The translations under genes were made by a program, and so were the position numbers. The notes beneath the pieces were generated by a model, which saw nothing but the letters and a program-made list of their open reading frames with translations, had not been told where the DNA came from and did no database searches. A stretch of 64,000 nucleotides of DNA from Lucifuga dentata (Eukaryota > Chordata > Actinopteri > Ophidiiformes > Bythitidae): NCBI GenBank assembly GCA_014773175.1, contig VXCM01002106.1:1-64000 (forward strand). Direction: 5' to 3'. How positions within the stretch are numbered: the stretch's first letter is position 1; every line of letters begins with the position of its first letter. Shown here piece after piece: positions 34,808 through 47,371 of the stretch.

Positions 34808-35593
34808 ATTAGGGCCATATGAAGGGGAAAAAAAACAAAACAAAACAAACAAAAAAAAAAACGAGGGGGCATTATTTCGAGTTTTTAAACTTGCAAATTT
34901 GGGAGTTTAAAAACATACAAGTTTGCCAGTTAAAAAAAAAAAAAAGTCTGTGTGCTTGCCCCTATGCTGTATGTTTTAAAAGTCCGTATGTTTATAATTC
35001 AATGATCTTGATTATGATTTTGCACTAAAAGCTCAAGTATTTCCTTATTGTGAAATCCGGATGGGAAAGTATAATGTAGTAAGATCATGTGCAGGAATAG
35101 TCACAACGTGAGGCGGTTAATTCCTATTCCCTATTTCTCCTTATTTTTCTGAGTTTTAAGAACTCTAAATTTAATAAGGTCTAATTTAATAAGGTCATTA
35201 CTGCAGGCATAGTCCCAACATAAGGTGGTGATTCCCCCTTATTATTTTTCTGAGTTTAAAGTGGCAATTTTCCGAGTTTAAAAACTCACAAATTTGCTAG
35301 TTTTTAAACTCAGAAAAAATAATAAGGGGGAATCGGAATGCCTCACGATGTGACGATGCACATGACCTTATTAAATTATACTTTACCATCGGATGTAACG
35401 ATAAAGAAATACTTGTCCTTTTAGCACAAAATCATCAAATTATCATACGCATATGGACTTTTAAAACATACGGACAAGCATATGGACTTTTTTAAAAAGT
35501 TTTTAAACTAGCAAATTTGCGAGTTTAAAAACTTGCAATAATGCCCCCTCACTTGTTTTTTTTTTAATTCATATGGCTTTAATATGCCTTTGT
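34808..35593. mobile_element. Large foldback (hairpin) element
   Basis: The outer ends are inverted: TATTAGGGCCATATGAA with GAGGGGGCATTATT on the left; AATAATGCCCCCTCACTTG then TTCATATGGCTTTAATA on the right. The arms continue pairing inward through TTTTTAAACTTGCAAATTTG / GCAAATTTGCGAGTTTAAAA, TAAAAGTCCGTATG / CATATGGACTTTTAAAAC, and GCACTAAAAG / CTTTTAGCACAAAATC. A second inverted pair (CCCCCTTATTATTTTTCTGA at 35234 and its complement at 35313) encloses the centre near 35290. No coding frame. It is a foldback/MITE-like element able to form a hairpin of more than 300 bp per arm. Confidence 0.8.
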
Positions 35594-36003
35594 AAAAATG
35601 AGCAGATTCTAAACACACAAACTAAGACATGCTTTTGTGCTTTTAGTATCCCTGATTTCCATTGGCCTCCCTGCGGCTGTTTCCACGTTTCCCTCTGGTT
35701 AATGCTTTGTCAATGGAAGCTGTGATATTCTGTGAATTAGCCCGTGGCAGAGATTGCCTTGTGGTGGTGATTCATCACCTGGCTGGCAGAGGTGACTGTA
35801 TGAGCGAGTGAGCGAGCGGTTGCTGGTATGACGTGTGGAGTGAGCATCTGGTGTAGGAGGTTAATTGAGGGCGATTAAGGTGATTAATAGCTTTGTTTGA
35901 AGTGAAAACACAAGACAGACCAGCTTGTGTTACAGAGCAAATATTTTGGGGAAAAAAGCCATCAGTGACATGAGTGCAGGAATGGCTGGAAAAGGTAGCA
36001 GCC

Positions 36004-36005
<2 letters not shown>

Positions 36006-36034
<29 letters not shown>
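36006..36034 (+). repeat. Microsatellite (GT)n
   Basis: Pure GT run. Confidence 0.93.
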
Positions 36035-36036
<2 letters not shown>

Positions 36037-36271
36037 GTGGGGGTCACTAAGCATATTACGTGTATTTCTGGGGAAGAGACAGGCTCACTCAGTCTAATGG
36101 GAGTATGAAAAAAAGGAGCAATGTGAATTTATGTGTTCGGGAACTGGTTGTGTGTACAAGGAAATAGAGACATGCATACACTCTTGTGTGACATGGAGCT
36201 CGCTGGTTAAAAAAGAGCTTCTGTTTCCATGATGCTTCACTTCCATTATTGTCTTACAGCAGGTCTTACAT

Positions 36272-36274
<3 letters not shown>

Positions 36275-36315
<41 letters not shown>
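36275..36315 (+). repeat. Microsatellite (GT)n
   Basis: Pure GT run of about 20 units. A complementary CA run follows 110 bp later (36425-36467), so the two could pair as a hairpin. Confidence 0.95.
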
Positions 36316-36317
<2 letters not shown>

Positions 36318-36424
36318 CTAAGAGAAAGATATCAAAAGACAGACACAGTATGAACACACTTTGCTTGAGCTTTAGTAGTGGAAATCCATGGTTGTAAATC
36401 AGCCTTTCCCTCCACAAAAGCTGC

Positions 36425-36434
36425 CACACACACA

Positions 36435-36467
<33 letters not shown>
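36425..36467 (+). repeat. Microsatellite (CA)n
   Basis: CA run with one CAGA interruption. Confidence 0.95.
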
Positions 36468-36469
<2 letters not shown>

Positions 36470-37657
36470 AACTGTTCTGGATCTTGTTACTCTGGAACTC
36501 AGTACTGTTTAGGCATCCAAGACTACAGCATCATGATACAGTTGATTACTGACACCCATTTTGTTTCCTGATTTAATTGGCAAATCACTAATTAGCTGTT
36601 ATAATTTATCTGAATCTGAATTTATTATTTGAGTCAGTTTTTCTCTGGGATTCATATTTTTTTACAGAATGATACGGTTCATTTTGAATAGTTTCCTCCT
36701 TTTTGTCTTTTGCATATGTCATGTAGTTGCAAATCACCAGCTAAACATTTTAATCCAGCTGCTCACTTTGCAGCATGCATGGAACTTGAACTTTGCTCTT
36801 GATTGAGCTTTATATTTCCATATTTGTAATTTGATAAACTTTTTCCAAGCTTCATTTCTCTTTTCTAAATTTAGGCATTTTATTTCTACCTTGCAACTGA
36901 ACTTAAACACCATAATAACCTTTAGTATTTTTACTATTGTGTTGTAAATTTTTGTTATTCATTATTTAATATTATTCTTTTTAGTTTATTTTCCGTTTCA
37001 TAATCTTTTGATGCATCCTCATGCTTCATGTAAAACACTCTGAATGTCCTTTGTGTTTGAAAAGTGCTATGTAATTAGCGTGCCTTGCCTCATATATATA
37101 TTGTATTTATTAACACTATGAATGGCTTTTTATTCATATATGTTGTTAGTTGTTTATTTTTGATTTGCTTACTATTGTGGAACATCTTATTCCTGCTCCT
37201 CTTAATTTTCATGTAAATGTGACAGGCCCTGAACTACAGATTTATGTGTATTGTTCACTGTGTATCCTGTTTTCCTCTTTGCATTGTGTTGCCTCACATT
37301 GAGCCTGTTTGGAAATGCTGAAGCATCATTAAACCTAGACTCATGATTCATCGTGTCGTGGGACTTGAAAGTGGGCAGTCCACTGGAGCATAGACAGACA
37401 CAAATTGGATTACATTGGATAGTCTTGGACAGTAGTTGAGTGCAGTCATGCGGTCAAGAGTATAAGGACCAGACTTTTGTTGCTCCTCTATCAGCTCCGA
37501 TTCTATATGTTAGATATACATCGTGTTCATGTTCTGTCCACCTTCACTAATTATTGAGTTCATATCCCTAGTCCAGATTTCTGTACAAATTCACTGAAGC
37601 CAGTCAGCTGAAGCATGTCTGAAATTACCTACTTAAAGCTACAACAATTGATTTTGG

Positions 37658-37671
37658 CCACTAGAGGGCAG
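37658..37671 (+). promoter_or_regulatory. CTCF-type motif, forward
   Basis: CCACTAGAGGGCAG matches the core CCASYAGRKGGCRS at all 14 positions. The motif alone does not prove occupancy, and similar words occur in some fish repeats. Confidence 0.45.
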
Positions 37672-39417
37672 AAAAAAAGGCGACAGGTGCAGACCTCTGA
37701 CTTACCCATTGGCATTTGGCTAGTCAAGTTGATGTAGCTAAAGGCTCATTATATGACAGTAGGGGTGTGGAAAATGTGACGTAATTTCTTTCAAAATGGT
37801 TTGCACATTCAGATTTCGCTCACGATTTAGATTTTTCTTTTTAGATTCTGATTTTTTTCAGCAGCCACTTGTTGACTTTATCTCTTTGTCATTTTCTGCT
37901 ACAGACTGTGTACAGTCATGCAGCTTATCAACACTTGTTCTCTTGAAACAGCTGCTTATGGTTTTATTTTGGGTTGGTTTTAACCACCAAACCTAAATGC
38001 TGTCTTTCAGCTGCACTACGAGTCCATTTCATGTTACACACAGCCATATAATTCAGGATTATTATCAGAAATAACAAATACTGCAGGTTTAAGTACAATG
38101 CTTGTAGTTCAATTGAAATTCCAATTTAGCCTCAAGGATACTAGGGAAACTTGAGAAGCAATGCGGCATCTTTTATTCACTATTTGGCTATTCTGGACAT
38201 AACTTTTGCAGCTATTGAACTTCACGCTTATAACACTTAATCATGTTGCATTATGGAGTAGAAGAGGATTTTATGTAGGAATATTTTCCTTGAGTGATCT
38301 CTCAGAGAATTTGTGAGATGAGCTGAATCTCAGAGGGAGCGCAACAGATCAGGATTTGTCAAGGTCGTTTGTCAAAAGTAGGACATGCCTGAATTTGAGG
38401 AAGTGTTTCATTTCAAATTAAAAAAAAAAAAAAAAAAAAAAACACTTCATAACCAACTGCGAGGGAGTTGAAGACAGAAAACAGACACGGTGACAGGGCT
38501 TTGCCTCATCTCCCATCAGTTCTGCTGCTAGTCAAAACACAAATCTGAAATAGATCCTTTGTTCCCTATTAATGGCTAAAACACATGCTCCTCTGAAACC
38601 CAAGATTTCTAATAACATATTTTTACTGACACTATTTATATTGCAAAAGCTATTACACTCAATTGTATTTCATCCCTCTGTCCCTCTCTTTGGCATTGGC
38701 ACAGCAGAGAGGTTTGTCTGTGAACATAATCTAGATTGACTTAAAGGGAAAGTAAAATGTTTTAAAACATGTTGCTGATCTTGGCAGGTTGCATCAGAGT
38801 TACAGCTTATAGCGGGCTACAGGGTTTCTGCTATCACACCATCTCATTGCCCACACTTCCCTTGAAGGCTAGCGACTCGGTCCCAGCTCTCAGCCTGTGC
38901 CAGCTGTTATTCTTAAAGGTTTATGAACCCTTCATCAAAACATGGTTTTATATGTCATTAACCTCCTCCATCCTCTCCTTTTACGAATAAGACCTCGGAG
39001 ATAATCAATCACTAGTAAGAGGGTGCCAGTATGTTAGCATACGGGAGGCTTACACATCAGAACATGAATAACATCAGGTTGGATTGGATTACTAGGAGGT
39101 GGGAATGTGGTCAGGGGAATCATTTGGGTTTCTCAAACTTTCTATAGAATCAAATCAGAACCAAGCTGGGTAAATAATGTTTTAATGGTCGGGGAGTCGT
39201 GGGTGTTTTTGCATTAATGTTATTGCTGCCACCCTTGGTCTATAGAGTTCCTGAACTCATCTGGCTTGTGCAGGTTTTAGCTCATAAGGTGAGAGGGTTG
39301 AAGCCAGCTGTGAAGGTTATTCCAAGTTTGTGTGGAGCTGATCACAACTCAGAGTCTTCCAAAGTCACCATGAGCTGTCATTATTACCCGTACAGCATTG
39401 CATTTGTATGGTAAATA

Positions 39418-39632
39418 TTGGCTCAGTGGTTAGCACTGTCGCCTCACAGCAAGAAGATCCCAGGTTCCAGTCCGACCGGGTCCTTTCTGTGTGGAGTTTG
39501 CATGTTCTCCCTGTGTCTGCGTGGGTTCCCTCCGGGTGCTCCAGCTTCCTCCCACCTCCAAAGACATGCAGGTCAGGTGAATTGGAAACTCTAAATTGAC
39601 CATAGGGTGTGAATGAGTTTGTATGTGTTCCG
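39418..39632 (+). mobile_element. tRNA-headed fish SINE, plus strand, 3'-truncated
   Basis: It starts with an A-box-like TGGCTCAGTGGTTAGCACTG and a B box GGTTCCAGTCC. The common body follows: TGTGTGGAGTTTGCATGTTC, TGCGTGGGTTCCCTCCGGG, AAAGACATGCAGGTCAGG, AACTCTAAATTGACC. The tail found at 27160 is absent. The open frames across it (both strands) are repeat translations. Confidence 0.8.
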
Positions 39633-42600
39633 TTTGAAGCTCCGTTTTGGGCCACATTCATATGTGGAAATAAATCTGATATTTATGAATATGTCCAAAT
39701 GTGAATGTCATCTAAACGCACAGATCGGAAGCTTTTTACCATTTTGACTCACAGGTCATAAAATGTAACACTCCTCTGCTATGAATGATGTAGTAGCAGT
39801 CAATGCTGTACATGCAGATGCAACAGATGAAACTGAGAGTGTTTCTCATCCAAAGATCCCTGCACTAGAATCAAGAAAATGGCATCAAGTGGTTCTCTAA
39901 AGTTCCAAATTTTCTGCTTGATCTTTGAAAAAAACTCTTTATCCCACAAAATTCTTCTTCATTTGGTTCTAGAAATTTCTCCCACGCCTGCTTCCCATGA
40001 GATCCATTTTTGGTTGAGTTCCTCAAGCCTCATTTGTTGTTTGTAGGTTTGGTTGAAATGACTCCAGAGGGTGAATAAAGCATCAATAACGCGAGTTTAT
40101 GACTTTATAATCAATCATCAGGTTTGATATACTGCACTCAAACAGATCTTTTTACAACCTGGCAACACAAACATTATTCTCAACAAGGAGTAATATTTCT
40201 TGTTAACCCTTAATAAAGCCATTATTTATAACTTATAAACCTTTATTACAAAGTGGTACCAATTTTTGTATTTAGCTGACATTGTAAAGATGCAGGGTTT
40301 CCAATTTTACAAAATAATCCAGCTTTAGACAACAAACATCATCTGAGCTTTTGCTGGTAAAGGAGCTGTAAACGTTCTAGTAGACCATTGTTTCTACATC
40401 TCTTCAGGGTGTAATGTTTGCTGGAGGAGGAGGAGGAGGAGGCAGCGGGTGAGCCAGGAGGTGAGAGAAAGCGTGGTCTTGTGGTCTGCTTTGGTTTCTA
40501 ATATTGCAGAGGGTAGTTCTTCAGCAGCCAAGCAGCACCATGTGATGGTAACTGGATCGCCACACAGCTGCAGCCGTGGGGACCCATGGTCGTCCCCAAG
40601 GCTGCTGGAATAGTGACAGGGCAGCTCCATACACAAATACACACACGTGTATGGAAAAACCCAAATAGTTCAGGATGGGGGTAAGTGGTGAGGTGCGGGA
40701 GAGAACCCTACCCTGCCTGTTTCAAAGATGTTTTTAAAGCTGTGAAATTTCTAGTCCGACTGTGGCGAGCTCGGTTACACACAGGGCCGCCTTTTAAACT
40801 GAGAGCTCATGTGTTTGGGCTTCTGTTAAATGAAGGGAGGCAGTGGTGAGACTGAAACCCAAATACAGTCAATTAGGAATGTCTCTGTCAGAGGGCAGAC
40901 CAGATGCTTGTTCTCTATTAAAGCCTGGTTGTTTCTATCAGCCCTCATGGCCATCAATGTGAGTTTAAGGACGACAGAGAGATCATGCTTGAAGTGGGAC
41001 CAATATGCCTCTTTGAAAGAGATTATTTGGTGTCAGCATAAGGCAAATACAAAAATACCTGTCTGTTTCTGTCATTCTCCATTTTATCCCAGTAAATGAA
41101 GCATAAATGCCACAAGAGAATGATCTTTTTAAAATTCATGACACTTGGGGGTTTTTTTTTCAACTTCACCAGAGACAAAAATGCCATTTTAAATTAGTTT
41201 ATTGTACTTTTTTTTTCTTTGTGAAATCATCATCCTTGATTTAAGAGCCCAGCTTGAGCTTCACAACACTGAATTAGTCTGAAATGTGAGGACTGATTCA
41301 ACCAGATATGATATGATCTATTCATTGTGCTGTTTTGTCTATACGTCCATTTGCTGTGACAATGTAAGCAATGATTTTAGACTCCAGGGTGTTAAAGGTA
41401 AAATCACATAAACCAGCTTGTGATGAAAACTGAAGTTTTTTTTAAAATATTTGGGCCCCAAGGGTATGCATTTATTAATGTATTTAGTTTGATTTTTTTT
41501 TATTTTAATATGTATACAAACAATGTGAATTACATTAAAAAAAAAAAATCAATCACAAGGCAGTAGAATGATGGGCTAAATAAAGAAAACACCAGACTCA
41601 TGTCTGGCATTGCCTTTGTATTGTATTGGCAAGTATCCACAATTCCAGGCAGGCCACCATACCTTATGCCATGCACACACCCACCCACCCACACACACAC
41701 ACACAAATACAGCTAGAAATCTGTAGTGTAACCTTATACCAGGACCAGTGGGTCAGGCTTGGCTACCAAACACCAAAGGGCTCGCAGCCGGGCAGTAGTA
41801 GGGCAGGGAGGGAAGAGGGAGAGAATCCAGAGAGCGTGGCGAGTTGGCAGCCAGATCAAACGATTCACCCTGAACCCTGATACTTAATGTTGCAGATACC
41901 CTGTTGAAATGAATAGAAGGAGTACTGCCTGTAGTATAATGATAACATCCATCACTACACCAAAGATAGCAGTCTTACAAAAAAAAGAGAATCCAAAGCA
42001 TGCAGGGCTCTACATTAAGCTTCCTCCACTACTTGTCCTTTGAACGAGTCAATTTACCTTTCACTTCTCTGAATAATAATAAAAAACAATCAGGAAAAGA
42101 TCACTTATTGCCGAAGTACTGTAGAATAGACTGTAGAAAGTACTGTACAATGACACAATTTGCTTAATTTATTTTGTGTGACAACAGGATGTAAATATCA
42201 GTGAGTGAATGAGTCCTACTTTTTCCATTTCCTCTAGTTCTGTCTCTATTATGTTATGATAAACTGACGTGCTCCGTTACTTTCAGCCAAAAAAGAATGC
42301 TAAAATCAGTATTATACTGGAGAATACTAAACGTGTTTTCACACCTGTAAGGTTTAATCCGGTTGAATGAGACTTTGGTATGTTTCCAATTCGATTAGGC
42401 AGGTCTCGCAGTAATCGCACTTGGAAGCAGACCAGTACAATATGTGAGCCAACTGTGGATGTTATGCAGACCACTGAGCACACTTTGGCTTCTTCTTTGT
42501 TTGTCACTCTCGCTGAGGTTGATTAATACACTCCCGCTTGTGATGTCATCATGTTTCCCACTTCAGTTCCTGGTTCCAAACGGGAACCAACTTTTTTGCT

Positions 42601-45453
42601 TCCAAAACAAATTTATTTTTGTTCTAAATGCTCCAAATGGTTCCGAAATACATTTGCTAACCAGAACTGAACCTGTTGTGCGTTGGTGGAAATGCCCTAC
42701 GACTCTTATCCCCAGATATTCCTAACCAGCATTGTGGCTTTTGTTGATATATTTTGATTTACTTGAAATTTTTGGTGTGAAACCAAATAGAACCAAGTAT
42801 AAAAGCAACAAAAGTACTCATTTGGAGCAGAATAAATACACTGTGGGCTTGAAAACCACCTTGACCAGTGCTTGATGCATAGTTTCACAGTGCAGTTCTC
42901 TCAGAACAGCCAAGGAAATAACCTTATTTGCCAAGATGTATACACTTTTACTCCACTCTCCTTCTGTAATGTGTGGGAGCTGGCAGCAGGATCAAAGGCT
43001 TTCCACTGAACCCTGATACTAAATGTTGCTGATGAGCTGTCCTGATCGGGGGTAAAGACAGATATGCAGATCACACCAAGCAACCCGACAGATCTAGACC
43101 CTTCACGCAGGTCTTGAAGCTGAGCCATAGACCCCTGAATTTCAGCCTTGAATGATAATTTGAATTTTCTGTACCTCTTCCCTTGTACACAGCTGGTGTT
43201 AACACTGAAAGGTGGTAAAGGAAGTAAAGGCAATAGGAAAATAAGGATTGTCTTGTTTGTTCTTTATGCAGCTTTAGTGTGATGGCTTCGTGCTGAGCCA
43301 GGGAGAAGCCCACGGAGATTAATGTAAAGACTGCAATACTTGGATATTTCAGGAGGGCGGAAAGGAAAGAACCTCCTAGTTTGAAATAACAGGGTGGAGG
43401 CATCCTTAAAAGAGTTTTTGAGGAGCTGGAGCACATGTGATCTCCCTCCACCACCCACCGCCAAATGGTTCTCTCCAGCTATTTTCTTTCACTCGCTCCC
43501 ATCTTTCCTGTCGCTGCCTCTGCTGGATATATTCTGTATGAGTACATAAATATATAGAGATCAGAGTCACGGGCAAATGCCAAAGCAAAGGTTTTCTCCT
43601 CTGAGCGGAGTGAAATCAATCCGGCTGAAATGGAAATGAGGCGCAACGAGCGATTGAACAGAGGGAGAGCCAGAGGTGGGCGACAAAAGGCAGAGGGGCG
43701 GGGAAGGAGAAGGGTTTGGTGTTGAGAACCGAGAGCTGTTACAAACCCAAAGACATGTTTCAACCTGTTGAAACTGCTTTGTCAGCATACTGGTTCCAAT
43801 TCTCTCCTTTTCCTCCCTCTGCCAACCAAAGAAAATGTTAATAAAGTGCAAAATCAAACCTCCCAAAAAGCGAAGAGCATTAAAGTTCATCTGTAGGCAG
43901 GGTCTTGACAAGAATGGCGGAACGTGAGTGGCATTTGAGAGCAGGGTTGCTATCTATTAAGCCGCTACACAGACACTCTGGAATGAAACATGGAGGAGCT
44001 AGATAAATTAGCTTTTCCTCTAGCTTTGCTGAGGACAAAATTGATTTATACCCTCAGTGTTATTCTTCACGGAAACCATTATCACCCCCTTGTGATTGAT
44101 GCTTATCTTTTTATCATCACAGTGAAAATGGCAATTTGCACCCTCTGCAATCAAGAGGGTTTAATATTGTAAAATCTGTGCTAATGGTGCACAATAAAAC
44201 ACAGTGACACAAGTTCAGTGCTTTCAGCCTCGCAGCCTCATCTTCCTTTGTGCCAATCTCTGCCTGTCTGTGAAAAGAGCAGGAGAAAGATGCTCTGATA
44301 TGATGGTTGATAGCAAAACAAAGACATGGAGCAGCGTGTTATCACTTCTGTGTTGACGCCACCAGGTCCAGAGTTGTCAGAAGTATCTGACCCCCATCTC
44401 TCAGATTGTAAAGGAGAGAAAGAAATGGAGAAGGAGAGAGAAAAAAAGAAAGTGGATAGAGATCAAATGCAGGTTTAAACACACTCAGCCATACAATAAA
44501 GAACAATGTCGCCTAGGCAACGCTCTCTCATTCCCTTTGGTAAATATTTTCCATCTTCCCTCAGACTGTTAGTGTGATGAAATGATGCTTCATGAAATAT
44601 TAAAAACTTTCCCATAAGAGGAGTTTGTTTGAGGCTATCAGTAATAATATTACTGATAGTTTGTTTTGTTTTTTTTTTTAAGTGCGGTATTAAAATGAGT
44701 ACCACAAGATATATTTTGGTATGGACTTTTTTGTCTTTTTTTGGATGGGGGTAGAAGGTAGTTATAAGGAAGACATGTTTCTCTACCTGCAGCAGGTATC
44801 TCTCCTTTCCATTTATGATTAGGATTGGTGAACATGTTTAGATCCCACAAAATGTCAAGGCAAATTAATTTCATTTCAGTCGAAACTGGGGAGACAGATA
44901 CAGACAAACAGGGGGAAGAGAGAGTCACTGATGAAGAGAGAAAGGCACAGAGATCATGCACAATCTCTCTCTCTCTCTCTTTCTGTCTCTCTCAGCTGTG
45001 ACTACTAGGTACGCAAATAAGCATTTTTCCTTTGTGACTATAGTCTGACAAAACTGACATTTGATGAACAGCAGAGCTTAGAAAATAAGAATAAATAAAC
45101 ACATATTTCTTACTTGGAAATAAGGAGTGAAAAGTTGCAGAAATATAAGTTAATTTGCTCTCAGGCCTTAATTTAATAGTTGCATTTATAGAACTAATAC
45201 CTGCACAAGAACAAAAACCTTAAAGAAGCTCTTCTGAATATAACAGAAATTATTTTGGAAAACTTTTTGTTTCTCCGAGTGTCTCAGCAAGCTCCCTGCT
45301 TCACATTTACTTCCTTTCATTGTTAGTTTTCTTATGAGTTGAGAGAGATTTCTGTGAAATGCTCAGTTTGATTCGATACTTCAATGCCTGAGAGCAACAC
45401 AGAAATAGCTGCCCACGTCTCTACTTTGATATGACACACACACACACACACAC

Positions 45454-45507
<54 letters not shown>

Positions 45508-45992
45508 AGAAACTGGCACAAATTTAATCAGTACTTATCTTTTCATCAACTTTGTTTTATGGATATATATTTCTTCTGAAGTAGAAGAGAGTAATATGAT
45601 TAATGTGAGAGAGGCAAAGCAAGTGATGAAGCACATTTCTCCAGCAGTACATACAAATAGGACTATGCCTTTTAAGTGTATATTTGTGCAAATTTTCCTC
45701 AATGTACATACAAGTAAATATATCAAGTAATAAAAATTACATATATATTTCATTGTTGTGTTTTAATTATCATTTAAGATTTAGAAAAAAAAAATTCATT
45801 TCCATGAAAAAATTAGAAAAAAGCATACACTAAATCTGAAATTGTTTTTGCAATAGATAGCTCTTAAATACTGTGCACCTAGTCCACATCAAGGAAAGTT
45901 TTAAACCTGTAACAGATATTTTTATATTTATGCCCTCCACATCAGTTCTTAGTCCGCACATAAAGTGCACCATGCCGCTTTCCATTTGCCTG
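39633..45992. other. Intergenic to the 3' end of dmrt2, no gene seen
   Basis: Contains GAG triplets (40423-40442), CA-rich text (41684-41705), two related 50-bp blocks (41846-41895 and 42979-43035), a MITE-like end (42330), a less AT-rich segment (43200-43800) with no splice-bounded frame, and a compound microsatellite (45434-45507). 44000-44180 looks unique and structured enough to be a noncoding element. The 3' UTR of dmrt2 must occupy part of 45500-45992. Confidence 0.45.
45434..45507 (+). repeat. Compound microsatellite (AC)n(GATA)n
   Basis: A CA run followed by about 13 GATA units. GATA repeats are notable in fish as markers and are sometimes enriched on sex chromosomes, but one array carries no such meaning. 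Confidence 0.95.
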
Positions 45993-47315
45993 TCAGGCCC
46001 TCAGCAGAGCCTCTACAGAGAAAGGTAATGGCTTCACAGTGGGAGTCTTGACTGAGCTGCCATGAGGACTCTTGACAGAGTCGGCACGAGGGCCTGTCTG
46101 GACAGCAGGAGTGTCCGCACACCATGTCTTTGCTGTCAGAGGCTCAAGGTCAAAAGTCCTGCTGGGTGCACTGATGTCTGGCTCACCCAAGATAGCCTGA
46201 TATGATCCAGAAATGGAGCGTATGACAGTTGGAGAGCCATTTGAGTCCATTATGCCTGTTGGTTTTGAAGAGTTTTTGACGTGCTCAACACCTGACAAGG
46301 TATTGCTATGACTTTCAAGCCTTTGGCGTGATGGAAGAGGTACGTGTATCAACTCTGGACAGCCTTCTTCTGTCTTCTCACAGCTTTTCCAGCCGCCTCC
46401 CTCCCTGGTCTGTTCTGAGCTTTGACATGACGTAGACAAGAAGTGAGTATAGTCAGATTCTGTGGAAGACGTGCTCTTTAGGTGGAAAAGCTGCTGATAG
46501 AACTGGAAGTCACACTCATATAGAGGCCTGTATTTATAAAGCGGCATGTACGCTGATGTCCCTGCAGCAGTGGGGTCCTTGTTAAGAGAGCAGCACTGGA
46601 GGCTAGGGGAGATGGATAGAGGCAGAGGGTGAAGCATGGAGATGTTGGAAGAGGAGGAAAAGGAAAGGTCTCTCTCCAGCTCTCTCTGTCTCAGCTCCCG
46701 CTCCAGCATCACATTCTCCAGCTCCTTGTCTGCAAACGCTCGCCTCTTCCTCATCCGGGCGCTGATGGAGGGACTGGGAAGGTGGGATTGGTTATGTTGT
46801 GCCTGCTTGGACCAGCAGGAGGCGTCATCCTCCAGGGACACCACCGGTTTGAGCCCTAGAAGTAAAATCACAAGCTCCTGATAAAAAAGTATTAATTTAT
46901 TTCTGAATAATGACAATGTTCCAACCATTCAATTGTTGTATATATGTTTGATTATTTGGTTGTTTATTATTTTAATCATGCGGTCAGTTGGCAACGTCAT
47001 GTTGCTTTATTGAGAGCATAGCAAAGCTGAGTGGGTTATAAAGAAGATAAAGACTCTAATAGGATGTGACTGCAAGCCAGCAGATATTATTGCACACAAT
47101 ATATTACAGTAATGGCCTGTTGTTATGAAATAGCAGTACCCGGTGATCTTATTTGTTTAGATAAATTAATCGCACCTTGGTGATGACATTCAAGCAAGGA
47201 GTGACACTTTAAGCCAGAGGGTGCAGTAACTATCACCGTGTGTTATTTAATATACATTGTGTGTCAAAGTGACAGTGTTGCACTCATGTGAGGGATTGTT
47301 TGTGTCTGGGACTGG

Positions 47316-47371
<56 letters not shown>

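Larger units (their letters stand above)
35594..39417. other. Intergenic, no gene seen
   Basis: Contains GT microsatellites (36006-36034, 36275-36315), a CA microsatellite (36425-36467), a poly-A (38421-38442) and a CTCF-type motif (37658). 36500-37400 is AT-rich unique DNA. Confidence 0.45.

Noticed and set aside
39418..39490. Possible tRNA gene (A and B box)
   Set aside because: Boxes are present but the sequence does not fold as a full cloverleaf by eye and continues into the common SINE body.
39365..39661. Frames with VWSLHVLPVSAWVPSG-like text
   Set aside because: They lie within a tRNA-headed SINE and its reverse strand; not a gene.
46800..46830. CTCF-like CCAGCAGGAGGCGT inside dmrt2 exon 3
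   Set aside because: It breaks the core consensus at two positions and lies in coding sequence.
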